Source: Candidatus Brocadiia bacterium | GTDB lineage: Bacteria; Planctomycetota; MHYJ01; WSZJ01 | NCBI GenBank assembly: GCA_013360825.1 | Contig: JABWAY010000214.1 | Coordinates: 1-7,081 of the forward strand | DNA length: 7,081 bases | Direction: 5' to 3' | Shown here: positions 5,124-7,081 of the stretch, in pieces | Numbering within the stretch: position 1 is the first letter of the stretch | Layout: each line of letters opens with the position of its first letter | The notes under the pieces: model-generated | What the model was told of the DNA's origin: nothing | What the model saw: the letters and a program-made list of their open reading frames with translations, nothing else | Database searches by the model: none | Program-made: the position numbers and the translations under genes

Positions 5124-5867
5124 TCACATCACCATGCCGCCGTCCACCACGATCTCCTGCCCCGTCATGTAGTCGCTCCCAGGCCCCGCAAGGAACGTCA
5201 CCACGGCCGCAACGTCCTGGACCGTCCCGAACCGGCCGAGCGCGATGTTCTGCGACAGTGCCTTCTTCTGGTCGTCCGTCAGCTTCTGCGTCATCTCCGT
5301 GTCGATGAACCCGGGACAGACGCAGTTCGCCGTGATCCCGCGGCTCCCCAGTTCCTTCGCCACCGACTTCGTCATCGCGATCATCCCGCCCTTCGAAGCC
5401 GAGTAGTTCGCCTGCCCGGGGTTCCCCACCAGCCCGACCACGCTCGCAATGTTGATGATCTTCCCGCCGCGCGCCTTCATCATCGGCCTCGCCGCCGCAC
5501 GGATAAGGTTGAACGCCCCCTTGAGGTTCACCTCCAGCACGCGGTCAAACTCCTCGTCCTTCATCCGCATCAGCAGATTGTCCCGCGTGATCCCGGCGTT
5601 GTTCACGAGGATGTCGAGCCTGCCGAAATCCTTCAGGATCCGCTCGACCACCGCATCGGCCTCCGCAGACTTCGAAACGTCCGCGACCGCCCAGGCCGCC
5701 TTCCCTCCCCCCGCCTCGATCCCGCCGACCGCTTCCTTCAGCAGAGCCTCATTGGTCGCGACGCAGAGGACGGCCGCGCCTTCGGCCGCGAGCGCCTGCG
5801 CCAGGCCGCGGCCGATTCCGCGCGAGGCGCCGGTGACAAGCGCGGTCCTGCCGGTCAGTGTGGGCAT
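5124..5867 (-). CDS. fabG: 3-oxoacyl-[acyl-carrier-protein] reductase (FabG-type SDR)
   Basis: The 247-residue protein is a classical short-chain dehydrogenase/reductase predicted to reduce 3-oxoacyl-ACP to 3-hydroxyacyl-ACP with NADPH in fatty acid elongation. Visible motifs are the Rossmann nucleotide loop TGASRGIG (12-19), NNAG (89-92) and the catalytic tetrad Asn114, Ser142, Tyr155, Lys159 (LEVN, IASVVG, YSASK). PGFIDTEMT (185-193) and the C-terminal TGQEIVVDGGMVM are typical of FabG. Length matches the family. The ATG at 5867-5865 has AAGGAG 7 bases upstream. It stands apart from the usual fabD-fabG-acpP cluster, and no acpP is seen next to it. The nearest metabolic genes are the acyl-CoA carboxylase unit about 1.5 kb downstream. 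A 3-hydroxyacyl-CoA/acetoacetyl-CoA reductase (PhaB-like) role cannot be excluded from sequence alone, but the motifs fit FabG best. Confidence 0.93.
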   Translation of the reverse strand: MPTLTGRTALVTGASRGIGRGLAQALAAEGAAVLCVATNEALLKEAVGGIEAGGGKAAWAVADVSKSAEADAVVERILKDFGRLDILVNNAGITRDNLLMRMKDEEFDRVLEVNLKGAFNLIRAAARPMMKARGGKIINIASVVGLVGNPGQANYSASKGGMIAMTKSVAKELGSRGITANCVCPGFIDTEMTQKLTDDQKKALSQNIALGRFGTVQDVAAVVTFLAGPGSDYMTGQEIVVDGGMVM

Positions 5868-5934
5868 GGGGTGTCTCCTTGAGTGGGTGAGAGCTTAATG
5901 GCGGCGGCGGATCCGGCAAAGAGAACCGTGCGGC
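5868..5934 (-). promoter_or_regulatory. Possible weak promoter and ribosome site for fabG
   Basis: The 67 bases between the membrane-protein stop and fabG are less GC-rich than their surroundings. On the minus strand TTGCCG (5919-5914) and TAAGCT (5897-5892) are 16 bases apart and match the sigma-70 consensus at 4/6 and 3/6 positions. AAGGAG follows 7 bases before the fabG ATG and is a good ribosome site. The promoter reading is weak; read-through from upstream is equally possible. Confidence 0.25.
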
Positions 5935-7081
5935 TCAGGGGGCGTAGTCGGTGAGCAGCGGCTCCTGGTCCCCCGCGTCGACGAACAGCAGCCACGCCCT
6001 GCGCCCCGCGTGGAGTTCCCGCAGCGCGCGATCCTCGGCGCTCCCCCGGCTGCGCACCCAGAGGACGGGCTGGGAAGCGGGTTCCGCGCCGTTCCACACC
6101 CACTCGAGGTGCGGGAGATGGCGGGGGCCGTAGCGGACGAAGACGATGTCGTCCCCGTGCGACTCGACCAGCCGCTGTTCGGTGCTGGCGCGCAGGTGGC
6201 CGAAGGCGTCGGAGGTGTCGGCGTCCTCGAGGAGGCGGACAGCGAAACGGCCGCCGACCACCGCGAGGACGACGGCGACCGCCACCGCTCCCCTGCCGCG
6301 CGCCCGCCGGGCGTTCACGGCCCGGAGCGCCTGGGCGACCAGAAGGAAGCCGCCGGCCGCGGCGGGGGCGGCGTAGTGCGGGAGGGAAACGGTTTCCTGG
6401 GCGATCGCGGCGAGGACGAGGAGAACGGTGACGGCGGCGAATCGCGAGGCGCGGGCCCGGATGAGAGCGCGGCCGCAGAGGAGGAGGAGTGCGGCCAGGG
6501 CGGGGGCGAAGGGGAAATCGACGGCGCTCCAGAGTTTGAAGGCGATCGCTCCGGCGAGCGTGCCGGGAGATGCGGTCTGGCGGGCGCGCGTGTCGGCCTC
6601 GTCCTCGAAGAAGGCGCGGATGACGGCGTGGCGGTGTTCCGGCGCGGGCGGAGGCGTTCCCCACATCCAGGGGCTGATCCGGGAGTTCTGCAGGTGGTAG
6701 GCGAAGTACGGCATGCGGAGGGCGGAGCCGGTGACGGCGCGGTTGTAGACGGCGAGGAAACCGAGGGCGATCGAGGTCACGGCGAGCATCGGCGCGACGA
6801 CGCGGACCACCCAGGCGCCGCCGCCGACCCGGCCCGGGGAGCGCAGTTTCCAGGCGAGGAATGCGGCGGCGGGGAGCGACGCGACGAGGCCTTCGAAGGG
6901 TCGGGTGAGGGCGAGGATGCCGAGTCCCGCGCCGAGAGCGAGGGCGGGCACGACGCGCGGACCGGAGCGGAGACGGCCGACGGCGCCGAGGAGAAGGGCG
7001 CCGCCGAGCGCGGCCAGGGCGCCGCCCCAGAAGCTCTGGGCCCAGTATCCCGCGATGCCGAACCGGGCGAGGGCGACGACC
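5935..7081 (-). CDS. Multi-pass membrane protein, glycosyltransferase-like (PMT/GT39-related), 5' end missing
   Basis: The frame is open to the window edge, so only the last 381 residues are present; a GTG at 6951 is internal and not the start, because coding sequence continues upstream as GYWAQSFWGGALAALGG. About six hydrophobic spans can be seen, including GALAALGGALLLGAVG, APMLAVTSIALGFLAV, FAPALAALLLLC, AAVTVLLVLAAIA and AVAVAVVLAVVGG, followed by a soluble C-terminal domain of about 95 residues with VFVRYGPRHLPHLEWVWNG. The signatures YW-x4-WGGA, TRPFEGL, YNRAVTGSALRMPY and PHYAAP recall a family of uncharacterised membrane proteins annotated as dolichyl-phosphate-mannose-protein-mannosyltransferase-like in high-GC bacteria; this is from memory, not a search. 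Such proteins would use a lipid-linked sugar at the membrane, but the N-terminal part that would hold the catalytic acidic residues is not in view. Codons favour C at third positions, unlike the G-ending codons of the carboxylase genes. Confidence 0.78.
   Translation of the reverse strand, partial: VVALARFGIAGYWAQSFWGGALAALGGALLLGAVGRLRSGPRVVPALALGAGLGILALTRPFEGLVASLPAAAFLAWKLRSPGRVGGGAWVVRVVAPMLAVTSIALGFLAVYNRAVTGSALRMPYFAYHLQNSRISPWMWGTPPPAPEHRHAVIRAFFEDEADTRARQTASPGTLAGAIAFKLWSAVDFPFAPALAALLLLCGRALIRARASRFAAVTVLLVLAAIAQETVSLPHYAAPAAAGGFLLVAQALRAVNARRARGRGAVAVAVVLAVVGGRFAVRLLEDADTSDAFGHLRASTEQRLVESHGDDIVFVRYGPRHLPHLEWVWNGAEPASQPVLWVRSRGSAEDRALRELHAGRRAWLLFVDAGDQEPLLTDYAP

Overview
This is a GC-rich window (roughly 70% G+C by eye) in which every gene I can support lies on the minus strand, so transcription runs from base 7081 towards base 1. 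Composition, the acyl-CoA carboxylase cluster and the membrane glycosyltransferase-like protein fit a high-GC bacterium of the Acidobacteriota/Planctomycetota/Gemmatimonadota kind, but the sequence contains nothing that fixes the phylum.

Layout in transcription order: (1) the C-terminal 381 residues of a multi-pass membrane protein resembling uncharacterised PMT/GT39-like glycosyltransferases, running off the right edge; (2) a complete FabG-type 3-oxoacyl-ACP reductase; (3) a 31-codon single-span membrane peptide with a strong Shine-Dalgarno just behind fabG; (4) an imperfect tandem duplication of about 480 bp, which carries in its middle a chimeric 86-codon gene made of the leader of one gene joined to the body of the 31-codon peptide; (5) an unrecognised 182-residue secreted or anchored helical protein; (6) a three-gene acyl-CoA carboxylase unit: carboxyltransferase (PccB/MmdA type), biotin carboxylase, and a biotin carboxyl carrier subunit, joined by 4-base GTGA stop/start overlaps; (7) at the left edge, probably the first 14 codons of another gene, again in a GTGA overlap, that looks like the start of a signal peptide.

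The carboxylase genes should work together. The biotin carboxylase (accC-like) carboxylates biotin on the carrier subunit with ATP and bicarbonate, and the carboxyltransferase moves the carboxyl group to an acyl-CoA. A conserved Asp in the carboxyltransferase favours propionyl-CoA over acetyl-CoA as substrate. FabG could act in fatty acid or hydroxyacyl metabolism, but its link to the carboxylase is only by neighbourhood.

The part that ordinary annotation would miss is 4136-5108: two diverged copies of a segment that spans the end of a tiny membrane-protein gene, a spacer and the 5' end of a secreted-protein gene. The duplication breakpoints produced an in-frame fusion gene that has stayed open, with its Shine-Dalgarno preserved, despite substantial divergence.
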